Assembly (NCBI GenBank): GCA_029204045.2
Contig: JAQNDB010000454.1
Coordinates: 1 to 64,000, forward strand
From: Tillandsia leiboldiana
Taxonomy: Eukaryota > Streptophyta > Magnoliopsida > Poales > Bromeliaceae
DNA length: 64,000 bases
Direction: 5' to 3'
Below the pieces are notes generated by a model. That model searched no databases. It was not told where the DNA came from and saw only the letters and a program-made list of their open reading frames with translations. Shown here in pieces: positions 32,127-42,650 of this stretch. The position numbers and the translations under genes are program-made. Every line of letters starts with the position of its first letter. Positions within the stretch are counted from its first letter, which is position 1.

Positions 32127-32936
32127 ATGGTGATCACCTGGATCATTCTTCTTCTGGCTACTATGGTCCATACTAGAGACACTGTCAAGTCCAAGAGGGC
32201 TAAGAAGGCGAAGAAAGCAAAAGATGATTCCGATACGGAATCTGAGACGGAATCGATCGATTGGGATGAGTTGCAAGTTGAAGCAACAGCACCCACTGCT
32301 TCGAAAGGAAAAGCGCCTGCGGAAACATCAAAGGCTCCGCCTACTACTGCTGAAAAGGGCAAAGCTCCAATGGAAGAAACTTCTGGGAAGACAAAAAGAA
32401 AAAGACTTGCTCGACGGCTTGGACGAGCTCGAGGTATTGAAATAAATGAAACATGTCAAGATGAAACAAAGAATATCCCTCAAACTGAAAATGAATCTGA
32501 AGACGAAGAAGATTGGGACACATTTCTTACTGAAGTACAACAAGGTATTGATGAAGAAAATAAGGTTTACCTAAAGAACAAGAAGCTACTGAAGTCTTCC
32601 TCAATACTCAAGCAGCAAGCAAGGAAAAAGAATGTGCCAAGCAATGAACCTCTTGACAATTCACATTCTCTGCCAAGAAGATCTCATCGGAATGAAGGTC
32701 AGACTGCTCCGTCAGTCGTCACACAACATTCTTCAACTTCCAGAAGAATTGACCAAAAGGCAAACTTAGAATCTTCCATCAACCAAGAACAAGATAAAAT
32801 GGCTCTAGAACTCAGAAAGATGTCCAAGGACATACATCAGATGAAACAAGAGTGTTCTACGATTTCGGGAATGCTTAAAGGAATTTTGAAAAAACTGGGT
32901 TGCACGAGCTCTGAAGATTTTGCCTCAGATGATTGA
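32127..32936 (+). CDS. Envelope-like protein of element 3, central domain replaced (269 aa)
   Basis: The only fully open envelope-like ORF here. I chose the ATG after the predicted splice acceptor. The N-terminus MVITWIILLLATMVHTRD matches element 2: a hydrophobic run, then KSKRAKKAKKAKDD and acidic sequence, KGKAPMEET and RKRLARRLGRARG. After that the conserved GERHVN...NIPYVIW domain of elements 1, 2, 4 and 5 is absent. In its place is about 100 residues of acidic then basic, Ser/Asn-rich sequence (ETCQDETKNIPQ, EEDWDTFLTEVQQG, RRSHRNEG). The C-terminus returns to family sequence with a coiled-coil-prone part and KLGCTSSEDFASDD. Origin of the middle part is unknown. Confidence 0.72.
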   Translation: MVITWIILLLATMVHTRDTVKSKRAKKAKKAKDDSDTESETESIDWDELQVEATAPTASKGKAPAETSKAPPTTAEKGKAPMEETSGKTKRKRLARRLGRARGIEINETCQDETKNIPQTENESEDEEDWDTFLTEVQQGIDEENKVYLKNKKLLKSSSILKQQARKKNVPSNEPLDNSHSLPRRSHRNEGQTAPSVVTQHSSTSRRIDQKANLESSINQEQDKMALELRKMSKDIHQMKQECSTISGMLKGILKKLGCTSSEDFASDD

Positions 32937-33606
32937 CTTGTGCTGATTTCTAATAATTTTCTTGTGCAGGTTTTACGTTTTAGTTTTTAGTTTTAATTCT
33001 CAAACTTTTGGTTCTTGAACTTGTTAACTTTTCTCTCCTTTTTGGTAATTTTGGCTAACTTTGTGACAAAAAGGGGGAGAGAGTATTAGAACAGTTTGAA
33101 CAATCTTGATTGTCCAGTTGAACCATGAAGGTAAGTAAGGTAAGTAGAACTTCAACTTTTGGTTTTCATTTGTGATTGCATGCATGCCTCGACTAACTAT
33201 TTGCTAACTATTTGGGCATGTAATATAACTAACAAGTTGATGTTCACTAACAATTTCTGTGACATTTGGATTTTGATTGCATAGGAGATATGTTGGTTTT
33301 TAACTATGATCAAATTACGTATCTGAATGTATAAATGTCATGGTAAGTAAATGAGTATAAACTTCATCTCTGTGTGTGGTTTTTGAATGATATAAAATTC
33401 TTGAGGTATCTAACGATTTCTTTTGTCAAGAATGATTTCTTTTGCAGAGAGTACAAATGTCTAAGTCTAGAGTCTGTTTTAGGAGTTTAACTCATGTATC
33501 TATTTTATTTTGGATCTCCATTGTAAATTTTTGTTGTATGGTGATAGCAACAAAAATATCTTTTTGAATTTTCTTGAGTGGATTTATGTTTTGTCACGAA
33601 ACCGCC
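32937..33606 (+). other. 3' non-coding region of element 3
   Basis: No ORF. It has a second purine tract GTGACAAAAAGGGGGAGAG at 33063-33081, about 540 bp before the real one, and ends in TTTTGTCACGAAACCGCC, which precedes the purine tract in all family A copies. Confidence 0.6.
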
Positions 33607-33618
33607 AAAGGGGGAGAT
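33607..33618 (+). promoter_or_regulatory. Polypurine tract of element 3
   Basis: AAAGGGGGAGAT directly before the TG of the 3' LTR. Confidence 0.9.
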
Positions 33619-36309
33619 TGTTACGGAATTTGAGTTGGCGTATTTCGTGAATTCGGTTAAGTCTTGAAGATTGAAGATAAAGAAAGTTGGATCATTTAAC
33701 TCAATCTCAAGAAAGAAGAATTCAAAAGGATCAGGTATGTTTAACTAATTATTTTTGGTGATCCGAATACTTCTTATAGTGTAGAAACACTTGGATGAAT
33801 TTTTAATTGCATAAAAATCAAAAACTGGACTTGGGACATGTTCAGGATCCGGATCAGACTTTCCAATCCGGATCCCGAAGGGTGTTCGTGTTGGGTTATA
33901 TGTAATACGGATCTAAATAGGGGAAAAAACACCTAGAGGGGGGTGAATAGGTGTAAACGCATAAACACTCAAAAATCGTTGCGATAAAAACCCAATGCGG
34001 AAATAAAAATAATACGCAAGATTTTTACGTGGAAAACTCCATCACCGGAGTAAAAAACCACGGGACCGATAACACGGCAGAAATCCACTAGAATTAAAAC
34101 ACGTACAAGGTGATTTACCATACACACTTACGACTCAACCTTTTCCATACGCTCCTAGAGGATCTTCTCCACTCGCTCCGCGACGCTTCTCGAATCCACG
34201 ATCTGCGCCCAACGCCGAATCCACGGCGTCCAACGTCGAATCCACGACGTCCGACCGAATCCACGGTCTTCACCCAATAGCACCCTTCGAATCCACGAAC
34301 GTGCCTCGCTCCGAATCCACGAGAGCGGTTGAACCTTGAATCCACAAGGACACGCGAATCCACGCGCCGATTTTTGGGGTAAATCGTTGTTTTGGGTGGT
34401 GATGATCCGCCGAATACTTAGATCAAAGATAGATCGGAAATACCATCTAAGTATTCATTAGTTTGATTCAACTCAAGATGTGAGTATGAAAACCTAGAAT
34501 CAAACTAATCAATATAGATGAAGAAACATAGAGTATTCTCTAATGATTTCCTTTCTTCTCTATATGTGTGGATCTATAGCCGTATAAAATGATATATGAA
34601 AATGACGGCTATTGACTATGTGGATTAACCCTAGAAAAAGAATCATAGGGTCTATTTATAGGTTAGAAACCCTAGGAAGGAGATAAGAATCAAAAACCTA
34701 ACATTTCTGGAAATTTTACGGACGGCGATCCGGATCGGACTAGCTGTGATCCGGATCGTCGTAACGAGTCAGCCAGTTCCAGAAAAACGAAGGTTCGGGA
34801 TCCGGATCGAAGTGCTTGATCCGGATCGTTCATACAGTTCACCAAACATCAACGTTCGGGATCCGGATTGCGAAGCCTGATCCGGATCGTTCAAGGAAGA
34901 TGGTAAACTAAGTGTTCGGGATCCGGATCAAGAGGCTACGATCCGGATTGAACTGGTGTATGAACGAACCACCTTCGGGATCCGGATCGAACAACCTGAT
35001 CCGGATCCTGAACATGTCCCAAGTCCAGTTTTTGATTTTTATGCAATGAAAGATTCTTCCAAGTGTTTCTACACTACAAGAAGTATTCGGATCACACAAA
35101 ATCTTTAGTTAAACATACCTGATCCTTTTGAATTCTTCTTTCTTGAGATTGAGTTGAATGATCCAACTTTCTTCACCTTCAATCTTCAAGACTTGAGACT
35201 TTCATGAAACTACGCCAACTCAAATTCCGTAACAGTTCGTTCATACACCAGTTCAATCCGGATCGTAGCCTTCCTTGATCCGGATCCCGAACACTGGTTT
35301 TACCATGTTTTATGAACGATCCGGATCAGGCTTTGCAATCCAGATCCCGAACGTTGGTGTTTGGTGAAACTGTATGAACGATCCGGATCAGGCACTTCGA
35401 TCCGGATCCTGAACCTTGGTTTTTCTGGAAACTGTTTGTCTCGCTACTGCAATCCGGATCGCCGAAGTCCGATCCGGATCGTCGTCATGTAAAATTCCAG
35501 AAAAGGATAGTTTTTGATTCTTATCCTCTTCCAATAGTTTTTAACCTATAAATAGACCCTTTAATTCATCTTTTAGGGCAACGACGAAAAGGCCATATAA
35601 TCTTGCAAAATCAAAAGACGGCCATATAGATCCACATATAGAGAAGAAAGGAAATCATAGATTCTATCTTATGTTTCTTCATCTATATTGATTGATTTGA
35701 TTCTAGGTTTTCATACTCATATTTTGAGTAGAATCAAATCAATGAATACTTAGATGGTATTTCCGATCTATTTCTAATCTAAGTATTCGGCGGATCATCA
35801 CCACCCAAAAAACAACGATTTTCCCAAAATCGGCGCGTGGACTCGCGTGGCCTTGTGGATTCAAGGTGCAACCGCTCTCGTGGATTCGGAGCGAGGTACG
35901 TTCGTGGATTCGAAGCGTGCTACTGGGTGAAGACCGTGGATTCGGTCGGACGTCGTGGACTCGACGTTGGACGCCGTGGATTCGGCGTTGGACGCGGATC
36001 GTGGATTCGAGAAGCGTCGTGGAGCGAGCGGAGAAGATCAACTAGGAGCGTATGGAAAAGGTTGAGTCGTCTGTGAGTACGGTATATCACCTTGTACGTG
36101 TTTAATTCTAGTGGATTTCACCGTGTTATCGGTCCCGTGGTTTTTTACTCCGGTTTGGAGTTTTCCACGTAAAAATCTCTGCGTGTTATTTATTTTTTCC
36201 ACATTGGGTTTTATATCGCAAAGATTTTTGAGTGTTTATTGTTTACACCTATTCACCCCCCTCTAGGTATTTTTTCCCCTATTTAGATCCAATTATACAT
36301 AACCCAACA
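33619..36309 (+). repeat. 3' LTR of element 3 (LTR-f), interrupted by a solo LTR
   Basis: TGTTACGGAA...AACCCAACA, about 1340 bp without the insert. ATCCGGAT palindromes lie at 33847/33866 and, after the insert, at 35256-35479. TATAAATA is at 35547-35554 and the stem-loop array at 35832-36014, two loops reading TGGACT as in LTR-c. The flank after the LTR is TCTAC, inside the gag of element 4. Confidence 0.92.
33889..35234 (-). repeat. Solo copia LTR, family A1 (LTR-d, 1346 bp)
   Basis: A complete LTR in reverse orientation with target duplication GTTCG at 33884-33888 and 35235-35239. No internal sequence remains, so the full element was removed by recombination between its LTRs. It has the stem-loop array (34189-34369), TATAAATA (34660-34653) and CCGG array (34728-35006). 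It resembles LTR-a, -b and -e rather than its host. Confidence 0.93.
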
Positions 36310-38090
36310 TCTACTACCCCAAAACCTCGCTCTAGATGGTCCAAAGAGGAATTTGAAAGATCTTCTTACAATGGGAAAGGTATGAACGCTTTATTTAATT
36401 CTCTTTCACACGAATTTCCGCGTGTGAAACCGCGAAGGAAATTTGGGATATTCTCAAAATTACACATGAAGGTACTAATCTTGTAAAAATTCAAAAGCTC
36501 CAGATGCTTACAAGTCAATTTGATTCTATTCATATGGAAGAGCATGAATTGTTTACAGATTATTACACTAGACTTCAAGATGTAATCAATACTTGTGCTA
36601 ATTTAGGAGAAAAGATCCCGAAGTCGAAAATTGTAAGAAAGATACTTCGGACTCTTCCGGAACGGTTTAGGGCAAAGGTTACCGCCATTGAAACCGTTAG
36701 TCATCCGGATGAGATGAGAGTAGAGGAATTAGTAGGTGCTTTGCAAACTTATGAAATGACTTTTCCTACTAATCAAGTTTCTTCCAAGTCTTCTTCTAAG
36801 CTTACAGGTATTGCATTCAAATCAACAAAGGAAGAAGATGGCGAATCAAGTTCTGACGATGAAATCTCTTTTGCCGATTTTGAAGAACAATTGGCGCGGA
36901 TCGTAAAGAAATTTCGTCAGAAGTTTTGGAAGAATCGAACCGATGGATCTACATCCACGAAACCATCTAAAGGATCATCGGGTTTTAAATCCTCTAACCT
37001 CAAAAGCTTTGCAAAACCTTCAAAGGAAAAAGATGAATTCGAAGGGGAAATCCGATGTTATAGATGCAAAGGCTACGGCCATATTTCAACGGATTGTCCT
37101 TCTCCGAAATCATATAAAAAGAAGGCTTTGCAAGCGAAAACTTGGGACGATTCTACTTCTAATGAATTGACCTCAAGTAAAGAGGAAAAAGTCGTTGCCT
37201 TACATGCCTCTCATATTCCCTCTTCTAATGTTTGCTTATCATCTTTAATCACTGACTCTATTCCTTTGATTTTGCATGAAACATCAACATCCGGCGGAGA
37301 GTCATCAAGTGAGGGGGAGTCGGACGAAGAAGAACTCGTTGAGGCATATCAACAACTTCTTACGGAATCAAAGAAGATGGCCAAACATATTAAGAAGTTA
37401 AGGAAGCAACGACTTGAGATTCAAGACGAGAATCATGCATTAAAGATCAATCTTCATGATCTCGAGGAGGAACGAGAGCTTTTATTGGATAATAATAAAA
37501 TCCTCCAAGAAAAGATAAATCAATCGGAAACGGTCGTTAATTCCCACATTAACAAGATTGATTTTCTAGAAAAATAGTTTGAGGAAATTCATGTCACCAA
37601 CCAAGCTTTGACCAAGCAAGTTCATCAACTTAAATCCGACATACAAAGGCTTTCAACCGGTTCCAAGAAATTTGATTGTATATCCGGATTAGGTCAAACA
37701 AGGAAGGTTGGTTTGGGATTTAAAAAGAACCAAACTGTGAAGGCTTCAAGTTCCACAACTAAATTGAAAGGAAGAACTTGTCACCAATGTGGACTTGAAG
37801 GTCACTTGATGAAGACATGCCCGAAAAAGAGAAAGAGGAATTCTTCGGCAACTTCATCTACGGAGCGAACTCAACGGAATCAAAAGCGACATCAAGTCAA
37901 TGGAGTTCACTCAACTCACCAAAGGTCCGAGCCACAACATCAATCATACAAGTGGATCACTGCGAGGCAAAGACCTAAGGTGGATCAACAGTCAAAGCTA
38001 TCATCTCCCAACCACAATGAATCAAGACAACCCAAAATCCGACGATTTTGGATTCGGAAAGGTGATATCTTTCCTTGTCTTAAGTTCTAA
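36310..38090 (+). pseudogene. gag of family B element 4, N-terminus missing
   Basis: It begins at PKPRSRWSKEEFERSSYNGK, homologous to residue ~60 onward of family A gag. It has the UBN2-like region (KIVRKILRTLPERFRAKVTA, LQTYEMTFPT), a first CCHC knuckle (CYRCKGYGHISTDC, about 37055), a long coiled coil (37320-37660) and a second CCHC knuckle (CHQCGLEGHLMKTC, about 37783). The C-terminus is RRFWIRKGDIFPCLKF before a stop at 38088-38090. Frame breaks occur near 36420 (one shift) and at an in-frame stop at 37576. The gag ends at the same motif as in family A, so the pol deletion left its stop region intact. Confidence 0.85.
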
Positions 38091-39119
38091 ATAGCTTATG
38101 ATTGTATGTAATGCTTTGATCGGTTTTCTTTTCATATTTATCTTAATCTCTGCATTACATGTTTTCAATGCTCTTTGTTTTTATGTTTTGTTTTTTGAAC
38201 AAAAGGTTTTTAACGAACAAGTGCATTGAATATAAAAAGGGTTTACTTTCATTCACTCCGATTTAATTTCATTTTAATTATCAACTTTACTCCATAATCA
38301 TAATCTTTGAAGATATTCCATTATAGGAGTTTTTGATAGTATATTCATCAAATTTTAGTAATCATGTGTGATCTTTAGACGCTTAACCTATCTCGGTTGT
38401 GTGAATTCATTGTGATAAACATGAGACAACCGATAGACTAAAATTTGGGATTTAATTCTTTCACATAAGAGATTGTATTTTCGTACAAGGGTAATGAAAT
38501 GATTTGCAAAAGATGTGGAAAGAGTTACATCCGAAAGGAGTGTGAAAACTACCACCACATGTTGGAAAGAGCTGCCACCCCGGTCGTCCGGTCTGTGTGT
38601 GAAGCTACCACATGTTTGGATGCTTGAGAAATATTTTATGAAATTTTGTTTAGTTAAAGCATTCGGAGATTTATATTCAATGTTCTTATTTTGATTAATC
38701 TCCTGGTTGGTATAAGGTGGGATAGTTGAAAGATGCTCAAAGAGCCACCCTTAGGTATTTTAGTGCTTATCTCAATTTGAAAGGGTAGAATTCAAAATTG
38801 ATGTCATTTGGAAATCTCTGTAAGTCATCTTTGTAAATCCGTTACATCTTGATAGACTTTGGATCTCAAGATTATTTTTGATGACTTGTATTTGACGTAT
38901 ATAATATGAAAAACGGTTTATAATGTTTTATCTTTGTTTTTCATGATTTAGGAGTAAATCTTTTTAATTTTTGTGAAATTAATTGGATTGAATGACATTT
39001 ATGTGAACTCATTGTTTTTCAAAGCACTTAAATGGATTTCTTGATGGTATACAAATCGGTATTTGAAAAGATTTCAAATTTGGATTTGTTTCAAGAAATT
39101 TTTGCTTTTTGGCTCTGTT
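38091..39119 (+). other. Post-gag spacer of element 4, equivalent to the post-pol spacer of family A
   Basis: Non-coding, AT-rich. It contains the conserved block at 38505-38755, including CCGG-TCGT-CCGG (38580-38591), where family A has CTCGG-TCGT-CCGAG. The block shows that pol has been lost cleanly between gag and this spacer. Confidence 0.6.
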
Positions 39120-39850
39120 GTTCCGGTACCTGCTTTTTAGTACCTGAAAATCCAATCCGGATTAGAAAATCCAATCCGGATCCCGAATGTGAATTTTTCT
39201 GGTTTTTTCACTTGCGTACCGGTACTACATTTTTAGTACCGGAACTACATTGCGGATCCGGATCACCCCCTGCCTGTCAATCCGGATCCCGAACGATGGT
39301 TTTTCGGTTTTTACACTACGTACCGGTACGCGACTTCTTGTACCGGTACGCGATCTGGAATTCTTTATATTCCGAAACTCCAAGTTTTTTAATTCATCTC
39401 TCCCATTTCAAAACCCTCCCTCTCTCTCTCTAAAACATCTCTAAGGGTTTTTCTTTTCAAGATCAAGAGATTTGGTGGCTTGATTTGTAAGTTTTTCATT
39501 AATCTTGCTTTCTTTTGCTTCAAAACCCTAGTTTTTAGGTTTTGATGTCTTATTTAGGGATTTTTGAGTAGACTTTTACTTCAAATGAAATCTCTTGCAT
39601 AAATTACCCTTATTTCATGTTTAGAACATATATGGTTGCTTTCTATCTAATTAGATTCATGTTTCCATGCTTATTTGATTGAATCTAATATTTTCATATG
39701 TTCTTAGCATAAAAGAAATTGAGAATTAGGGCTTTTAATGTAAATGATTTTTAAATGATGAATCATCAATTGTGACATGTTTAGAATGTTTCTTAGACAT
39801 GTTTAAACCTTCCTATAAGATCAAATCATAGTGCATTGTGTTCTTTGTAG
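39120..39850 (+). promoter_or_regulatory. Internal promoter and intron-like leader of family B, with two kinds of CCGG palindrome
   Basis: ATCCGGAT starts at 39155, 39174, 39256 and 39280. GTACCGGTAC or GTACCGGAAC starts at 39216, 39236, 39320 and 39340. The spacing inside pairs is 19, 20, 24 and 20 bp. TTTATAT (39364-39370) and a CT-rich leader follow. A GTAAGT donor starts the intron at 39487 and TTCTTTGTAG ends it at 39850 (364 bp). The ATG is four bases later. Family A arrays have only the first kind and the family B LTR only the second. Confidence 0.6.
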
Positions 39851-39853
39851 GAA

Positions 39854-41218
39854 ATGACATTTTCATGGCTTCTTGCACTAGTGATTTTGATGGCCACTGG
39901 AAGTGGACGTGGTCGCGGTTCTGGAAAGAAAAAGGCTACCAAACGATCACGCAATGAGGATTCAACTAGCTCAGAATCTGAACATTCCTCAGAATATGAA
40001 GAGGAATCAGTTCAAGGAAAGGGGAAAGCACCTTTGGCTTCAAGGAAAAAGAAGGGTGCAGATTCTCCTCCGCGTAGAAGTACCGGTGGACCGGTAATAC
40101 GCGAGCGCTCTCAATGGAGATCAAATGTTGATGAAAGCGAAACGCATGTGAGTGCAAAACGCCGTGCCAGATTTGCAAACCGAACATGCATTGGAGAGCG
40201 ACACGTAAATTTTAATGAGCTATGTCGTGAGGTGCCAGACTTTGCAAGACTTTTGGAATGAAGTTATATTCGGCCACTTGGCAGAGTTCAACCTAAGATG
40301 GGTTTTTGTGTGGAGATCATCAGGGAATTCTACATGCGAGGTAACATACTTCAAAAAGACCATGACACCGGAGCCTTCGTCATTGAAACAACAGTTAGAG
40401 ACGTCAAGTTTGACATTACTCCAGCAGTAATTGGTGCAAACCTTGGATTAGCTGTTGACACTACTGGTCTTTATTATACTGATGGTAATTTCCAACATGA
40501 CACCCATTGGGATATGGTTGTGGACTCTATTTGCAAGACAGGGACGCACACGAACAGATCATATGTTGAATCAAATGACCTAAAACCAGAGTATCATATT
40601 TTGTCCTTAATTGTATGCTACAACCTATTGCCCACACTGGGGACCAAAAGGATTCGATGGGATCGATTGCTACTTCTCTTTTTCCTTGGTCACCCGGAGA
40701 GTGCAAATGGAATCAACATCAACATTCCATTTCTTATTTGGCAGCAAATGGTACATGTCATTGAGGGATCAAGGCAACGTGACCTTCTACCGTATCCAAT
40801 CTTGATTACTAGTATTCTGGAAGATCACGGAGTGGACATTTCTTGTGCCAAATATGATTATGGCTTGGGGGCAATTGATGGAATCACTTTAGCCAAGTCA
40901 ATTAGCACTTTGAAGACATTTGGGCATACAAAAGGTTATGTAAGTGAAGCAACAGTGAGTGCACCACCTTGTCAAGAATCTCCTGAACCAGATGAGGTCG
41001 TAACTCTTCAAACCTTGCATCGGGATGTTCGTTCATTAAAGCATAGGATGGAGCAAAGAATGGAGCAAGGCTTCAAGAAACTTGAGGATGGTTTAAAGAA
41101 AATCTTCGATATCCTTGGGTGCAAACATAATGATGTGGTCACTGGAGCAACTGCACCGAGTACATCGCATGGACCAACATCACATGATGATGATGATGAT
41201 TCAAATGAGGATGAGTGA
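39854..41218 (+). pseudogene. Envelope-like ORF of family B, one in-frame UGA
   Basis: 454 codons from the ATG after the splice acceptor, open except for TGA at 40259-40261; the frame continues unchanged after it. The N-terminus MTFSWLLALVILMATG parallels family A (Trp at 5, Met at 13, hydrophobic between). A Lys/Arg-rich and an acidic Ser-rich region follow, then the conserved domain (CIGERHVNFNEL, TPAVIGANLGL, CYNLLPTLGTKR, IRWDRLLLLFFLGHP, NINIPFLIW). A coiled-coil-prone segment (MEQRMEQGFKKLEDGLKKIF) with LGC and a tail DDDDDSNEDE close it. The stop could be decay (CGA to TGA) or read-through; decay is simpler. Confidence 0.8.
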
Positions 41219-41772
41219 CTTTTTTTCCTTCTTGTTTTTGGTTTTCATTTTCTTTTTACTTTGTGATGAACAAGAACTCTAATGGGCATGTAACTAAGGA
41301 CTTATCCTTCTAGTATGTTTCTTTTTGTCTGTTTAACTGTTTGACAATTTGTGACAAAAAGGGGGAGAACAGAAATGAGATGGACATATCATAAAAGAGA
41401 TGGACGTATCATAAAAAGGGGAGAACAGAGATGCTCAAGATAGGGGGAGATAAAGAAAAGACTGAGAACAAGAGCCACAAAACAAAAGAACCAAAAGGAA
41501 GACGAATCAAATGCAGGATTTTAATTTCTAACGACTAATGTTTGATTTTGTTTGGAGTTTTGTTTTGCAGGAATTACATCACTTTAAGACTCCAAGTCCT
41601 AAGTCATAGAGTATATTCTAGGACTTTTTGGTTCAAATGTAATTTGTATTTATTGGATCTTTCACGCAAAGAAAATCAATGTTTTGGTGATAACATTGAG
41701 TTTCGATTTTTTGCTTTAAGGTGAGTGACTTGAGCGGCTTTATGCATTTTTGGGTTTTGTCACGAAATTGCC
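41219..41772 (+). other. 3' non-coding region of element 4
   Basis: No ORF. It has three purine runs: GTGACAAAAAGGGGGAGAAC (41351-41370), AAAAAGGGGAGAACAG (about 41415) and AGGGGGAGATAAAG (about 41442). It then has TTTTGTCACGAAATTGCC before the true tract. Confidence 0.6.
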
Positions 41773-41784
41773 AAAGGGGGAGAT
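41773..41784 (+). promoter_or_regulatory. Polypurine tract of element 4
   Basis: AAAGGGGGAGAT followed by the TGTTACGG start of the LTR, identical to family A. Confidence 0.9.
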
Positions 41785-42093
41785 TGTTACGGCTTTTTGT
41801 GTTGGCATATTTCGTGAGTTGAGTCGGAGTCTTAAAGGGAACAAATTGTCAAATCGGCTTTCGAAGACTCATTGAAGATTCAACATGAGCTCAAGATATC
41901 ACTCAGGTATGGTTAAGTAAACCATGGTGATTTAAGTTCATTTATAATCATTGGAATCTGGGAATGATTGAAACTCGGTTTAGACTTGGTTTTAGGAACT
42001 TGGTTTTAACTTACAACCTTCTTTAAGTTTGGATTCCGGTACTAGGTTTGTTTTGAATAAAGCTTATCTTGGAAAAATCAGTTTTTACATTGA

Positions 42094-42309
42094 GTACCGG
42101 AACCACACTTTGAGTTCCTCAAACCCGACACAGAATTTTCTGTAAATTGCATTGCGTACCGGAACACAGACTCGCGTACCGGAACACAATAGAAAAATCT
42201 GTGTTTGCACCATTGCGTACCGGAACACGTTATTTGGTACCGGTACACAATGCCCTATCGGGATAAATTTACTAAACCGACTTTTATCTTTTTCCAAGGG
42301 TTATAAATA
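42094..42309 (+). promoter_or_regulatory. LTR-g promoter: phased GTACCGGWAC palindromes and TATA box
   Basis: Pairs are 20 bp apart (42156/42176 and 42217/42237) and 61 bp from pair to pair; a lone copy lies 62 bp before the first pair. TATAAATA is at 42302. This is the spacing of the GATCCGGATC arrays in family A with a different palindrome around the same CCGG centre. Confidence 0.7.
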
Positions 42310-42544
42310 GATACTTAGGGTTTCTCGATACTTACCGATCAATTCAGAAACACACGAGAGCAACCCTAGAGCCTGGTTTTTACCGTTCTTCTCTTTCGCC
42401 TCTTTTAGGTCAATTCGACGGTTCTTCCAAGATCTATCTTTTGTCGAATTGATCTAGTCTTTCCTTAGAGATTTTTTCTACAGTTCCTCAATGAGAATCT
42501 AAGCAAAGGATCACCATCGAAGCCTATATTCTTTATCGGCTATT

Positions 42545-42650
42545 TGCGTCGTGGATTCGACGTGGCATCGTGGATTCGATGTGTTGAAGGCGTTTCGTGG
42601 ATTCGAAACGTGTGCTCGTGGATTCGAGTGGCGTTCGTGGATTCGAACGT
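42545..42650 (+). other. Array of five stem-loops with TGGATT loop (LTR-g)
   Basis: The arms are CGTCG/CGACG, CATCG/CGATG, CGTTTCG/CGAAACG, CTCG/CGAG and CGTTCG/CGAACG around TGGATT at 42552, 42571, 42598, 42619 and 42638. Most arms can be extended by a G-U pair. None of the outer arms is copied from family A, yet loop and design are the same. Confidence 0.8.

Larger units (their letters stand above)
27717..36309 (+). mobile_element. Copia element 3, SIRE-like, family A (subfamily A2), 5' end missing
   Basis: A plus-strand element holding pol from the GAG-pre-integrase domain onward, an envelope-like ORF with its own promoter-like leader, a purine tract and a 3' LTR (33619-36309, interrupted by a solo LTR). 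The 5' LTR, gag and protease are absent because the left edge is the LTR of element 2. The right flank is the gag of family B element 4, so element 3 inserted into element 4. Confidence 0.9.
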
